DNA of 64,000 bases from positions 124,001-188,000 of the forward strand of contig NZ_AXWO01000004.1 in the NCBI RefSeq assembly GCF_000482705.1. The letters run 5' to 3'. Below the pieces are notes generated by a model. The model ran no database searches and was not told where the DNA came from. It saw only the letters and a program-made list of their open reading frames with translations. This document shows positions 17,816 through 26,477 of this stretch, one piece after another. This DNA is from Glycomyces arizonensis DSM 44726. Its GTDB lineage: Bacteria; Actinomycetota; Actinomycetes; Mycobacteriales; Micromonosporaceae. The first letter of the stretch is position 1; each line of letters starts with the position of its first letter. The translations under genes and the position numbers were made by a program.

Positions 17816-18714
17816 GAGAGGCCACCGCCGGTGATCGGGTGGCGGGCGTCGAATCGGACTTCCCAGGTGTGGATGTAGCCGTTGCCGGTGTAGGGCTGGG
17901 GCCGTGGTGGTTTGGTCGAGGTGCGGCCGGGATCGGGAGTGGGCGCGGTGGCCTCATCGGTGGCTTCATCGTGCGGGTCGACCGGTTCGGGCGCTGTCTT
18001 TGCAGTGCGAGAGCCGAAGACGGCGATGACCCAGCGGAGGACGAGCAGGAACGCGGTGACGGTGCGACCGTGGTCGTGGCCGTGTGCGCTGCGCTGGGCG
18101 TGGGCGGCGGCCAGGGGCGCGGAGTCGATGAGCCAGCGGTCCCAGGCGTCCTCCTGGAGCCGGGTGAACTGGTGGGGATTTTCGTTGTGCTCGGTGTGTT
18201 CGGAGTGATCAGTTCGTTCGGTGCGCTCGGCGGAGGCTTCGGGCTCCGGTCGCGTCCAGAAGCGGGGGCGGTAGCGCGGAGTCGGGCGGGGTCGCTCCTG
18301 CTCTGGCGGAAGCGGATCGGGAAGCTCGTTCCGGCGGTGGCGGCCGGTGCGGCCGTCCTGGTACCAGCCGGGCGTGCCGTAGGGGCCGGGGTCTTCGGGA
18401 TCGTGGGGCTTGCCGCCGATCTCCCACGTGTCGCCGGGCTGGTGGCGCAGGTGGGGCGGTTCGTAACGCGGGCTGGCCGGGTCGGAGTCGGGTGCGGACA
18501 GGTCGGTGCAGTCGGGGTCGTGCTGGTAGCGGTAGGCGCCGGGAGTGTGCGGGTCGGGCTGCCCGTCGGGCAGGAACAGGCGGCGTCCGGCCCAGTCGTA
18601 AAGGCCGTCGCCGGGGACCTCGGTCAGGGGACTGCCGGGGCCGCGGGAGTGTCGCTCGGTGGTGTTTTGATCGGTTGCGCCGAGCCGATTTTGGCGTAGG
18701 CTGACATGAACCAT
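17812..18714 (-). CDS. hypothetical proline/aspartate-rich protein, first gene of orphan pair
   Basis: A 300-residue, largely low-complexity protein rich in Pro, Asp, His and Arg. The N-terminal half contains short repeated Pro/Gly/Asp phrases (GQPDPHTPGAYRYQHDPDCT, GKPHDPEDPGPYGTPGWYQD). One hydrophobic stretch near residues 218-232 (TVTAFLLVLRWVIAVFG) is a possible membrane segment. The C-terminus GYIHTWEVRFDARHPITGGG looks more folded. No known family is recognised. It is translationally coupled to the 123-residue gene. Function is unknown. Confidence 0.65.
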   Translation of the reverse strand: MVHVSLRQNRLGATDQNTTERHSRGPGSPLTEVPGDGLYDWAGRRLFLPDGQPDPHTPGAYRYQHDPDCTDLSAPDSDPASPRYEPPHLRHQPGDTWEIGGKPHDPEDPGPYGTPGWYQDGRTGRHRRNELPDPLPPEQERPRPTPRYRPRFWTRPEPEASAERTERTDHSEHTEHNENPHQFTRLQEDAWDRWLIDSAPLAAAHAQRSAHGHDHGRTVTAFLLVLRWVIAVFGSRTAKTAPEPVDPHDEATDEATAPTPDPGRTSTKPPRPQPYTGNGYIHTWEVRFDARHPITGGGLS

Positions 18715-19060
18715 GGGAGGTTCGCCTCTCTGGTTGAAGGAGGCGGGCCGCCAACTGATTGGTAGTCTGTGCGGCGGCCCGCCGCTCCTTATTCGTTTGG
18801 TCTATGGTTCGCGCACTGCGCGATTTGAGCATCATCGCGCACCGGCTCTGGGCGCGCAACCATCAACACGCGTGTTTTTCCGCTTTTCACTCTTCTGGAT
18901 CGGTTAGCCTGATCACACAGGAGTGTCGTAATGCAAAGCCGTTCGAGGCGTAAGCAATTGGATGGCCTTGTTCGCTGTCTCCGCACACCTCTAATTCTTG
19001 TGGCGCTCTGCGGGGAGATTCGGCACTGGCACCGGTTGCCTTGAGCGATACGGTTAGCCG
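18715..19060. other. intergenic region with structured leader
   Basis: A 346-bp divergent gap between the orphan pair (minus) and an SDR gene (plus). It holds an 11-bp hairpin at 18742-18783, close to the start of the orphan pair. The rest is moderately AT-rich (18785-19020) and is presumably promoter sequence. No small gene or RNA gene is recognised. Confidence 0.5.
18742..18783 (-). promoter_or_regulatory. leader hairpin of orphan gene pair
   Basis: GGCGGGCCGCC (18742-18752) pairs exactly with GGCGGCCCGCC (18773-18783) across a 20-base loop. It falls in the presumed 5' leader of the 300-residue gene, 28 bp before its start. It could be an attenuator-like structure or an operator. Confidence 0.4.
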
Positions 19061-19798
19061 ATGAACCGATTCGAAGGCAAAGTCGCCGTCGTCACCGGAG
19101 GCGCCAAGGGCATCGGGGCGGCCTGCACGGCCCGCCTCGCCAGTGAAGGGGCGGCCGTGTACGTCGCCGACATCGACGAGGAGGCGGGGCATCGCATCGC
19201 CGAGGAGACCGAGGGAACCGTCTACTTTCACCGGTGTGACGCGTCCAGTCTCGCCGACTGGGAGGCGCTGGGCTCGGCCGCGCTCGACGTGCACGGGCGC
19301 ATCGACGTGGTGGTCTCCAACGCGTTCGCCAGCACCAATGGCGCGCCGCACGAACTGTCCGAAGCGGACTGGGATCGGACGCACGAGGTCACTCTGAAGG
19401 CCACCTACCTCGGCGTCAAGGCGCTCATCGAGCCACTGCGGGCCGCGCGCGGCGCGGTCGTGGCGATCACCTCGGTCCACGCTCACCGCTCGCAGCTGGG
19501 CTATACCGCTTATGCCGCCGCCAAGGGCGGACTCAGCATGCTCATCCGGCAGCTCGCCGTCGAGTACGCCCCGGACGTGCGGTTCAACGCGATCGCTCCG
19601 GGCCCCATCTACACCACGCACTGGGCGGGGACATCCGAAGAGGACATGGTCATTGCCGGGCAGGAGACCCTCATCGGCCGTGTCGGCCGCGCCGATGAGA
19701 TCGCCGCCGCCGTCGCCTTCCTCGCCTCAGAGGAAGCGAGCTACGTGACCGGAGCCGAGCTGCCCGTGGACGGCGGCTGGCTGGCCCTCAAGCGCTGA
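19061..19798 (+). CDS. SDR-family NAD(P)-dependent oxidoreductase
   Basis: A 245-residue classical short-chain dehydrogenase/reductase. It has TGGAKGIGAACTARL for cofactor binding, catalytic Ser in AITSVHAH, YAAAK as catalytic Tyr/Lys, and the C-terminal VTGAELPVDGGW. The NAG-type motif appears as SNAFAS. It stands alone, with AT-rich palindromes immediately after its stop, and is convergent with the aldo/keto reductase. The substrate is unknown. Confidence 0.92.
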   Translation: MNRFEGKVAVVTGGAKGIGAACTARLASEGAAVYVADIDEEAGHRIAEETEGTVYFHRCDASSLADWEALGSAALDVHGRIDVVVSNAFASTNGAPHELSEADWDRTHEVTLKATYLGVKALIEPLRAARGAVVAITSVHAHRSQLGYTAYAAAKGGLSMLIRQLAVEYAPDVRFNAIAPGPIYTTHWAGTSEEDMVIAGQETLIGRVGRADEIAAAVAFLASEEASYVTGAELPVDGGWLALKR

Positions 19799-19810
19799 CG
19801 CGCCGGTGCC

Positions 19811-19907
19811 AAATCTTATACCACATAGGCTATAACCTATAATAATGTTATAGCCTATAGCTTACAAGGGTATAAGCTATACCCTTGTAAATTATAGGCT
19901 ATAAGGA
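19811..19907. repeat. AT-rich palindromic repeat, locus 2
   Basis: Three elements lie between the convergent SDR and AKR genes. The first is a 12-bp hairpin, ATAGGCTATAAC (19825-19836) with GTTATAGCCTAT (19847-19858). The second is a 13-bp perfect hairpin, TTACAAGGGTATA (19862-19874) with its complement (19878-19890). The third is a single TTATAGGCTATAA copy near 19892-19904. Either strand could use these as terminators. Confidence 0.8.
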
Positions 19908-19926
19908 ATGCTCTGGCCTCAGTGCC

Positions 19927-20766
19927 TCAGTGGCCGAAGGCGTCCGAGTCCGCCGCTGCCGATTCGCCCTTGTCCAGGGCCGAAATCGCGGCCACGTCCT
20001 CGCTGCTCAGCGAGAAGTCGAAGATGTCCAGGTTCTGCGCCAGGCGCTCGGTGTTGCTGGACTTCGGAACCGCCGTCAGGCCCAGCTCCATGTGCCAGCG
20101 GAGCACGATCTGCGCCGGGGTCTTCCCGTAGCGCTCGGCCAGGTCGACGACCACCTGCTCCTGCAGCACGTCGACCCCCTCGCCGCCGATCGGCGACCAC
20201 GACTGCGTGACGATCCCGTGCTCGGCGTGGAAGCTTCGCGGCCCCTCCCTTGTGACACCGGGGTTGAGCTGGATCTGGTTCACGTCCGGGACCACGCCGG
20301 TCTCGGCGATGATCCGCTCCAGGTGCGACGGCTTGAAGTTCGAGGTGCCGATCGCCTTCACGCGCCCCTGTTCGAGCAGCCGCGCCAGGCCCTGCCACGC
20401 CTCCACGTACTGGTCCTGGTCCGGGTTGGGCCAGTGGATGAGGAGCAGGTCGATGTAGTCCAGGCCCAGCCTGTCGGCACTGCGCTCGAACGCCTCGGCG
20501 GCCAGCTCCACGCCGTGCCACTTCTTGTTGAACTTCGTGGTGACGAACAGCTCCTCGCGAGCCGCGCCGGAAGCCTTGAGTCCGCGGCCCACACCGCGCT
20601 CGTTGCCGTAGTTCTCCGCGGTGTCGACCAGGCGGTAGCCGAGCGCGATCGCGTCCGCGATCACGCGCTCGCACTCCGCGTCGTCCATCGGCCAGGTGCC
20701 CATGCCCAGGCGCGGCATCGCCGCGCCGTGCGGGAGGGTGACGGTAGGTGCGGTCGTCGGTGACAT
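19927..20766 (-). CDS. aldo/keto reductase
   Basis: A 279-residue AKR of the 2,5-diketo-D-gluconate reductase-like group. The catalytic Asp and Tyr are in RLVDTAENYGNERGVGRG, the Lys in LFVTTKFNKKWHG, and the His in IDLLLIHWPNPD. The cofactor-binding end has VPKSSNTERLAQNLDIFDF. It has its own promoter, divergent from the rhodanese gene. The natural substrate is unknown, and such enzymes commonly reduce small aldehydes with NADPH. Confidence 0.93.
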   Translation of the reverse strand: MSPTTAPTVTLPHGAAMPRLGMGTWPMDDAECERVIADAIALGYRLVDTAENYGNERGVGRGLKASGAAREELFVTTKFNKKWHGVELAAEAFERSADRLGLDYIDLLLIHWPNPDQDQYVEAWQGLARLLEQGRVKAIGTSNFKPSHLERIIAETGVVPDVNQIQLNPGVTREGPRSFHAEHGIVTQSWSPIGGEGVDVLQEQVVVDLAERYGKTPAQIVLRWHMELGLTAVPKSSNTERLAQNLDIFDFSLSSEDVAAISALDKGESAAADSDAFGH

Positions 20767-20879
20767 CGTTCAACCCGTCTGCTCGGAATCGCTGTACCGC
20801 CCACCATCCTCCTACCGGCCCCTCCGAGCGCAAGGGAGGCGTGCCGCAGATCACTTACGCGCCTCAGCGGTCGTAGTCC

Positions 20880-20897
20880 CATTGGTTTGTGCCAATG
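20880..20897. promoter_or_regulatory. small dyads upstream of rhodanese gene
   Basis: CATTGG (20880-20885) and CCAATG (20892-20897) form an inverted repeat. A further pair of GTAC words near 20911-20923, separated by a short spacer, lies just before the rhodanese ATG. Regulator-binding sites are plausible. No regulator gene adjoins. Confidence 0.35.
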
Positions 20898-20933
20898 CCT
20901 TTCAAGTTTTGTACCAGTATGTACTTTGACGGC

Positions 20934-21395
20934 ATGGAGAACCCCGTGCTTCGCGTCCCGCCCGCCTCGGCCGGCGACGCCCTCGCCTACTTCACCTCCC
21001 AGCTCGCCTTCCGCACCGACGTCTCCGACGTCCACGCGGCCTTGGAGAGCGGCGACCCCGGTTTCACCCTTGTCGACACTCGCGGCAGGGCCGCCTGGGA
21101 CCAGGGCCGAGTGCCGCAAGCGGTCCACCTGCCCACCGACGACATCGCCGCGAAGGCGCCCGACCTCGTCGACCGCGGCGGGCCGGTCGTCGTCTACTGC
21201 TGGGGGCCGGGCTGCAACGGCGCCATCCGCGCCGCCGCCGCGTTCGCCCGCGCCGGCTACCAGGTCAAGGAGATGCTCGGCGGCATGGAGTACTGGATCC
21301 GCGAGGGCCTGCCCATCGCGACCGACGACGGTCTCGCCGCTCGGGAACCCGACCCGCTGACCGTTCCTACCGCAGGAGTCTCCTGCGCCTGCTGA
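20934..21395 (+). CDS. rhodanese-like domain protein
   Basis: A 153-residue single rhodanese domain. It has LVDTRGRAAWDQGRVPQAVH and the active-site loop YCWGPGCNGA with the nucleophilic cysteine after VVVY. The C-terminus has an unusual CAC end. The ATG at 20934 is preferred over an upstream in-frame start because the domain begins directly after it. The next gene (PIG-L) starts 19 bp downstream, so they may share a transcript. It probably handles sulfane sulfur or acts as a thiol-dependent transferase. Confidence 0.88.
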   Translation: MENPVLRVPPASAGDALAYFTSQLAFRTDVSDVHAALESGDPGFTLVDTRGRAAWDQGRVPQAVHLPTDDIAAKAPDLVDRGGPVVVYCWGPGCNGAIRAAAAFARAGYQVKEMLGGMEYWIREGLPIATDDGLAAREPDPLTVPTAGVSCAC

Positions 21396-21414
21396 AGGAA
21401 GGCATACTGGGCGC

Positions 21415-22149
21415 ATGGCCGAACTGCTTGAAATGCCGACCGACTGGACCCGCGCGCTGGCCATTGTGGCCCACCCCGATGACATGGAGTACGGCGCCGC
21501 CTCGGCCGTCGCCGCCTGGACCGCCGAAGGCCGCGAGGTCGCCTACCTCATGGTCAGCCGCGGCGAGGCCGGCATCGACACCCTCACGCCCGCCGAGTGC
21601 GCCCCGCTGCGCGAGGCCGAGCAGATCGCCAGCGCCGCCGTCGTCGGCGTCGACCAGGTCGAGTTCCTCGACCACCCCGACGGCGTCATCGAGGGAGGCG
21701 TTCCGCTCCGCCGCGACCTGGCCGCCGCCATCCGGCGCCACCGCCCCGAGCTGATCGTCACGCTCAATCCCCGCGAACACTTCCGGCCCGGCGGCTGGAA
21801 CAGCGCCGACCACCGCGCCGTCGGCGAAGCCGTGCTCGACGCTGCCGTCGACGCGGGCAACCGGTGGATCTTCCCCGAGCAGCTCGACGGCGACTTGGAG
21901 CCGTGGCCGGGCGTGCGGTGGGTCGCCCTCGCCGCCTCCCCGCAGGCGACGCACGCGGTCGACACCACCGAGACCATGGAGACCGGGATCGCCTCGCTCC
22001 TGGAGCACCGCACCTACATCACGGCGCTCACCGACGTCGACCCCGAGACCTACGCCCGAGAGTTCCTCGCGAACTTCGCCACGGCGAGCGGCGAGCGGTT
22101 CGGCACGCGCTACGCCACGACATTCGAACTCATCACGCTCGCGGGCTGA
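21415..22149 (+). CDS. PIG-L/LmbE-family deacetylase
   Basis: A 244-residue zinc-dependent N-acetylhexosamine deacetylase-like protein. The metal site is HPDD near residue 20 (AIVAHPDDMEYGAA), with the third ligand in SADHRAVGEAVL. This family includes MshB of mycothiol synthesis and GlcNAc-deacetylases. The length is shorter than MshB and the MshB-specific regions are not evident, so it is probably a different small-molecule deacetylase or mycothiol conjugate amidase relative. It follows the rhodanese gene closely. Confidence 0.88.
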   Translation: MAELLEMPTDWTRALAIVAHPDDMEYGAASAVAAWTAEGREVAYLMVSRGEAGIDTLTPAECAPLREAEQIASAAVVGVDQVEFLDHPDGVIEGGVPLRRDLAAAIRRHRPELIVTLNPREHFRPGGWNSADHRAVGEAVLDAAVDAGNRWIFPEQLDGDLEPWPGVRWVALAASPQATHAVDTTETMETGIASLLEHRTYITALTDVDPETYAREFLANFATASGERFGTRYATTFELITLAG

Positions 22150-22285
22150 GAGCCCTCAGGCCCCGCGACCGCTCGATCAGGCTCTCGGCCGCGGCGATGA
22201 CGGCGTCCGCCGATATCTCGACCTTCTCGCCGCAGGCTCGCCACCGACAGCACCGCCGGGCGACCGATCCGCCTCGGCGGGATGT

Positions 22286-23005
22286 CTAAGTCGCCGGTTC
22301 GACGTCGCCGACGATCGTGCCTTCGCCGGAGTCGGCCACGGACTCGACGATGAAGAAGTCGCCGTCGACCTCCCTGGCCCCATTGCCGTGGTTGTACTGG
22401 CCCGAGAGGATGTACTCGCCCGGTTGCATGGTCTGGCCCTCGATGAGCGTCCACCGGAAGACCAGGTAGCCGTCCTGCTCGAAGACGTCAGCCGGGTCGA
22501 AGTATTGATCGGAGGTCGTCCACGAGCCGGTGTACTCGACGTCCGCGCCGATGACGACGTGGAGCTCCACGGTCAGCTCGGTGACCGGCTCGTCGGCCTG
22601 AATCGTCACCTCGCTCTGCGACCAGTAGTCGTTGTCGTTGCCGTTGATCCGCGCCCCGGCCGTGAGGTAGTCGACCTCGTCGACCGGCTCGGGCCGCTCC
22701 GACGGCGCGACGGCGTCCTCCGTCTGCTCGGGGGACGCCGACTGCGAGGTCGGACCCGGGCCCGCCGGGACCTGCTCGACGTCCGGGTTCAGGCCGTAGT
22801 TGACGAACACGATCGCACCGATGAGCACCATGATGGCGCCGGTGGCGGCCGCCAGGTGCGGGATGCGGGTGCGGCGGCGCACCGGCTCGGCCGCGACCGC
22901 GTCGGGCTCGGCCATCCCGGACGCGACGCGGTTCCACATGCGCTCGGTGTCCGGCTCGAACTCCTCGGCGCTGGCGCGCAAACGGTCAGGCAGGTCGTTG
23001 CTCAT
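22286..23005 (-). CDS. membrane protein partner of ECF sigma factor (probable anti-sigma)
   Basis: A 239-residue protein. The cytoplasmic N-terminus (about 1-50) resembles the helical region of actinobacterial membrane anti-sigma partners, MSNDLPDRLRASAEEFEPDT then MWNRVASGM. One membrane helix follows (about 52-70, AAATGAIMVLIGAIVFVNYG). The outer part is a Pro/Glu linker and a beta-rich domain rich in Asp, Tyr and Trp. The ATG overlaps the sigma factor stop (ATGA at 23005-23002). No zinc HxxxCxxC motif is seen, so release would not be by a ZAS-type redox switch. Confidence 0.82.
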   Translation of the reverse strand: MSNDLPDRLRASAEEFEPDTERMWNRVASGMAEPDAVAAEPVRRRTRIPHLAAATGAIMVLIGAIVFVNYGLNPDVEQVPAGPGPTSQSASPEQTEDAVAPSERPEPVDEVDYLTAGARINGNDNDYWSQSEVTIQADEPVTELTVELHVVIGADVEYTGSWTTSDQYFDPADVFEQDGYLVFRWTLIEGQTMQPGEYILSGQYNHGNGAREVDGDFFIVESVADSGEGTIVGDVEPAT

Positions 23006-23556
23006 CGCCCCACCCCGTTCGGTATGGAATCCCATGAGGACCCGTTCTGTCCGCCGGACGGCGGCCCCAGGATCTTCCGCAGTTCGGCCAGGCCCTTCGA
23101 GGTCTGGCTCTTCACCGTCCCGACTGAGACCCCGAGCGCCTCGGCCGTCTCAAGCTCGGAGAGCCCCAGCGAGTGGCGCAGGACGACGCAGGCGCGCTTG
23201 CGGAACGGCAGCCGGGCCAGCGCGCGGCGGACGTCCACGACGGCCGCGACGTTCGGCTCGCTCACCGACTCGCCCGGACGCAGCCAGAACATGGCGTTGC
23301 GGCGGCGCTCGCGGACCGCCGAGCGGATGCGGGTCTTGGCCAGGTTGGCGACGATGCCGCGGGCGTAGGCGATGCCCGACGCGGAGCGCTCCACCCGGTT
23401 CCACTGCTTCCACACGGCGAGCATCGCGTCGGCCGCGAGGTCCTCGGCGGCCGCCTTCTCGCCGAGGAGGAGCCATGCGAACCGGGCCAGTTCGGCGTGG
23501 TGCTGTTCGAAGAAGACGCGGAAGGCGGCTTCTCCTTGAGGGGCGGGGACATCCAA
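23002..23556 (-). CDS. ECF sigma factor, SigE-like family
   Basis: A 184-residue RNA polymerase sigma factor. Region 2 is FRVFFEQHHAELARFAWLLL then AAEDLAADAMLAVWKQWNRV, and region 4 is LGLSELETAEALGVSVGTVK SQTSKGLAELRKIL. No ATG is available at family-typical length. The TTG at 23556 follows GGAGG at a six-base spacing and is the best start. It is coupled to the membrane protein gene downstream. Target promoters are unknown, and a repeat-rich non-coding island lies upstream. Confidence 0.88.
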   Translation of the reverse strand: MDVPAPQGEAAFRVFFEQHHAELARFAWLLLGEKAAAEDLAADAMLAVWKQWNRVERSASGIAYARGIVANLAKTRIRSAVRERRRNAMFWLRPGESVSEPNVAAVVDVRRALARLPFRKRACVVLRHSLGLSELETAEALGVSVGTVKSQTSKGLAELRKILGPPSGGQNGSSWDSIPNGVGR

Positions 23557-24564
23557 CTCGGCCCTCCGGATGCGGGAAGGTATCGGGGAGCCGGATTTTA
23601 GCAGCGGAGCACGCACGGGCGGAAGTCCGCCCGCGCGCGCCCGCTCTTCGGCGCGCGTGCGAGTCGTTGCCGGGCGGTGCATGCCCGTCGGCGCGGCGCC
23701 GGTCGCGTCTTGCTCGATCGCCGGGAGACCTACCGCGTGCTTCTGCCCGTCGGTCCCCCGATCAGCTACGGCGATCGAGCCTTCGGCGGACGCGTTCGCC
23801 GGGATGGCGGCGTTGTCGGGACGCCTCATCTTCATCCGATCCGAAGTAGTTGTAGTTGTTGTGGGTGCGGCGGAGCCGGGTTGCCGCACCGACAGGAAGT
23901 TGCCGCCGAGGCGCGAAAGGTTGCCGCGAATCCCGAGATTTCTCCGGATTCGGCGCGAATGCGCGGCGGCGGCCGTTCGGGAGGCGCGCTGCGAGTGCCG
24001 ACGAGTCGATCGGCAGGTCGAAAGAGGCGGTCGAAGACACCGAGCCGGGCATGGGTGGAGCGAGTAAACCCCGGTCCATCCATATACACGTGTATGCACC
24101 TGTGTCGATCCATGCGTGGATGGAGCGGGCACGGGCGGAAGCAACCGCCACTCCGACCCGGCCTACCCGTCCTGAGACGCATGGGCGGAGCGGACACGGC
24201 CGGAAGGCTCTGCTGGGCCGCTTCGAGCGCGGTGGCGAGCGCGGGGACGGGCGCAAGCAAGCGCCGCCCCGAGACGCGCGGGCGGAGCCCGGGGAGCACT
24301 CGAATTCGCGCGATCTCGGTCCCGTCCCGAGACGCGTGGGCGGAGCGGACACGGCTGGAAGGCTCTGCTGGGCTGCTTCGAACGCGGTGGCGAGTGCGAG
24401 CCGAGCGCGCGCACGGGCGGAAGTCCGCCCGCGCCGCCTCTTCGGCGCGCGTGCGAGTCGTTGCCGGGCGGTGCCGGACAGCGCGCGCCCGTCGGCGCGG
24501 TGCCGGTCGCGTCTTGCCCGATCGCCGGGAGACCTGAGGAACACGCAGGACCGTGCGCCGTTCT
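23557..24564. repeat. 1-kb non-coding island with nested direct repeats
   Basis: No gene is supported here. An imperfect long direct repeat occurs at 23613-23731 and 24411-24535 (about 120 bp, beginning GCACGGGCGGAAGTCCGCCC and ending GATCGCCGGGAGACCT). Inside it, a 70-bp repeat at 24174-24243 and 24329-24398 differs at about five positions (GAGACGC, then TGGGCGGAGCGGACACGG). Fragments of both recur between. A 25-bp word at 24053-24077 is identical to part of the gene at 28.8 kb. The open frames through it are GC-driven and look non-coding. Confidence 0.7.
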
Positions 24565-25143
24565 TCAGGGCCGGTGGCCCGATTCGATTCCTCCGAGGTG
24601 GCTCACCGAGGCGATCTCGACGACCTCCAGGCCTCGCAACGTCGTCACCGCTCCCGACGGAACGCCCTCCCGCACCAGCGCCTCAGGAACACTCTCATCC
24701 CCCAGTAGCGTCCGCAGCAGGTCGACCGTCACCCCGCCGTGGGCCGCCACCGCCAGCGCCTCGTCGCTCCCCTCGTGCTCAACCAGGAAGTCGCGGAATC
24801 GATCCCCCGCCCCCCGAGACGAGTCCCCAACAGACGGAACGAAGTCACGGTCAGCGCTCGCGCGGGCCCACTCCTCCACGAATGCTCCGATCGGCAGGCT
24901 CTCGTCCCAGTTCATGCGCTCGGTCAGGCGCGCGTCGGTCCGCACCTTCAGGCCGCAGGCGGCCGCCACCGGCTCGGCCGTCTCGCGCGCCCGCCGCAGC
25001 GGACTGGCGAACACGCCCGTCAAGCCCGCGCCGCGCAGCCGCTCGGCCGCGAGCGCCGCCTGAGCCCGGCCCCGCTCGGTCAGCCCCGGATCGCCGGCCG
25101 ATCGCTCCTTCTCTCCATGCTGCACAACGTAGATCAGTGCCAT
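24565..25143 (-). CDS. histidine phosphatase family protein
   Basis: A 192-residue phosphoglycerate-mutase-like phosphatase. The N-terminal active site is VVQHGEKE, where the usual RHGE arginine is Gln, and the catalytic His is kept. The second conserved Arg is in FASPLRRARETAEPV, and the late catalytic His is in ALAVAAHGGVTVDLLR. The Arg-to-Gln change in the phosphate pocket may alter activity. It is divergent from the membrane protein gene at 25343. Confidence 0.87.
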   Translation of the reverse strand: MALIYVVQHGEKERSAGDPGLTERGRAQAALAAERLRGAGLTGVFASPLRRARETAEPVAAACGLKVRTDARLTERMNWDESLPIGAFVEEWARASADRDFVPSVGDSSRGAGDRFRDFLVEHEGSDEALAVAAHGGVTVDLLRTLLGDESVPEALVREGVPSGAVTTLRGLEVVEIASVSHLGGIESGHRP

Positions 25144-25342
25144 GGGACCGGATCGTATCGCCCGAGGGGTAAGGCTGTCCCCACCTTTATTCGGCCCGCG
25201 TACGGCACTGCGCGGCAGCGAAAACGCCCATAGCGTTGAGCACGTGAGAAAGCGCCGCCGCCGTCGGCGCCCCACTGAACGACAACACCGCAAGCGCCGC
25301 GCCCGATCGAGATCACCGCCGAGACCGCAAAGGCCACCGCAC

Positions 25343-26392
25343 ATGAACACCACTCCAGCCCCCACCCCCACGGCCACGCCGCGCTGGCACCGCCCGCTGA
25401 CCGCCTCCGGCATCGTCTTCGCCGCACTCACCGCCTTCGCCTTCGTCGCGATGTTCGTCGACGACCGCACCCTCATGGGCGAGTCGGTGTGGCTCAAGGT
25501 CTTCAAATTCTCCTTCGCCTTCTTCGCCTACAACCTCACGCTCGCCTGGCTCATCGGCCACATGACGCGGGCCCGGCGCTTCGGCTGGTGGTCCGGCACC
25601 GTGTTCGCCGCCCTGAGCGTCTTCGAGGTCGGCGTCATCGCCATGGCCGCCTCCCTCGGCACCTACAGCCACTTCAACTCCTCTGACGAGCTCTCCAACC
25701 AGATCGTCCAGAACGCCTTCCAGTACGGCGTCCCGGTCCTGTTCATGATCAACTTCGTCATGGCGATCGTCGTGCTGTGGCAGCGCATCGGCGACCGCGC
25801 CGTCACCGCCGTCATCCGGTGGGGCCTGCTGCTGTCGACTCTCGGCATGATCGCCGCGTTCTTCATCGTCGGGCTCTCCAAGCAGCGGCCTCGGACCGTC
25901 GAGGACGCCTACGGCGACCCTGTGGAGCTCAGCTCCGGGCACGGCATCGGCGACCCCGACGGCAACGGCATGTTCCTCACCAACTGGAGCGTCACCGGCG
26001 GCGACCTGCGGGTGCCGCACTTCATCGGCCTGCACGGCATCCAGGTGCTCATCGCGGCGGCGCTGGTGCTCAGTGTGCTGGCCGTCCGCTTCACCAGGCT
26101 GCGCGACGAGCGGGTCCGCGCGGGTATCATTCACTCGCTCGGCCTGGGCTACCTGGGGCTGTTCGCCACGACCACGTGGCAGGCCGTCCGCGGCCAGTCC
26201 CTCATCGCCCCCGACGCCGCCACCCTCGCCGCGCTGGCCGCCTCGGCCGCGGTCGCCGTCATCGGCGTCGCCGTCGCGATCTGCAGGGCCCGCAAGGCGA
26301 CCCCGATGGAGGACCCGATCCCGGCGGACTTCGTGCGCGAAGCCGAGAAGATCACCGCCCAAGACTGGGAGCCCGCCGTCCCGCTTCGTTAG
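25343..26392 (+). CDS. multi-pass membrane protein of unknown function
   Basis: A 349-residue integral membrane protein with about eight hydrophobic helices (first at ASGIVFAALTAFAFVAMFVD, last near residue 305). Polar features in the middle include TYSHFNSSDELSNQIVQ and the loop GLSKQRPRTVEDAYGDPVEL. The C-terminus is cytoplasmic and charged. It resembles uncharacterised actinobacterial membrane proteins. No transporter or enzyme motif is recognised. The ATG at 25343 gives a start just before the first helix. AT-rich palindromes follow the stop by 16 bp. Confidence 0.82.
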   Translation: MNTTPAPTPTATPRWHRPLTASGIVFAALTAFAFVAMFVDDRTLMGESVWLKVFKFSFAFFAYNLTLAWLIGHMTRARRFGWWSGTVFAALSVFEVGVIAMAASLGTYSHFNSSDELSNQIVQNAFQYGVPVLFMINFVMAIVVLWQRIGDRAVTAVIRWGLLLSTLGMIAAFFIVGLSKQRPRTVEDAYGDPVELSSGHGIGDPDGNGMFLTNWSVTGGDLRVPHFIGLHGIQVLIAAALVLSVLAVRFTRLRDERVRAGIIHSLGLGYLGLFATTTWQAVRGQSLIAPDAATLAALAASAAVAVIGVAVAICRARKATPMEDPIPADFVREAEKITAQDWEPAVPLR

Positions 26393-26408
26393 CAACATTG
26401 CAGGAAAC

Positions 26409-26477
26409 AGGATATAGGCTATAACCCCTCACTGAGAGGTTATAGCCTATATCCTATCTAGGTTATAAGGTATAACG
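26409..26477. repeat. AT-rich palindromic repeat, locus 3
   Basis: AGGATATAGGCTATAACC (26409-26426) pairs perfectly over 18 bp with GGTTATAGCCTATATCCT (26438-26455) around an 11-base loop. It is followed by the smaller GGTTATAAGGTATAAC. It lies after the membrane protein stop and before the carboxypeptidase gene, both on the plus strand, as expected for a terminator. Confidence 0.8.

Noticed and set aside
22150-22285. Possible remnant of a minus-strand gene after the PIG-L gene
   Set aside because: A short protein-like stretch can be read only by changing frame. No start, ribosome binding site or recognisable domain remains.
23557-24144. Long N-terminal extension of the ECF sigma factor (open frame to 24144)
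   Set aside because: The added sequence is low-complexity, overlaps the repeat island and has no domain. The TTG at 23556 with GGAGG gives the normal family length.
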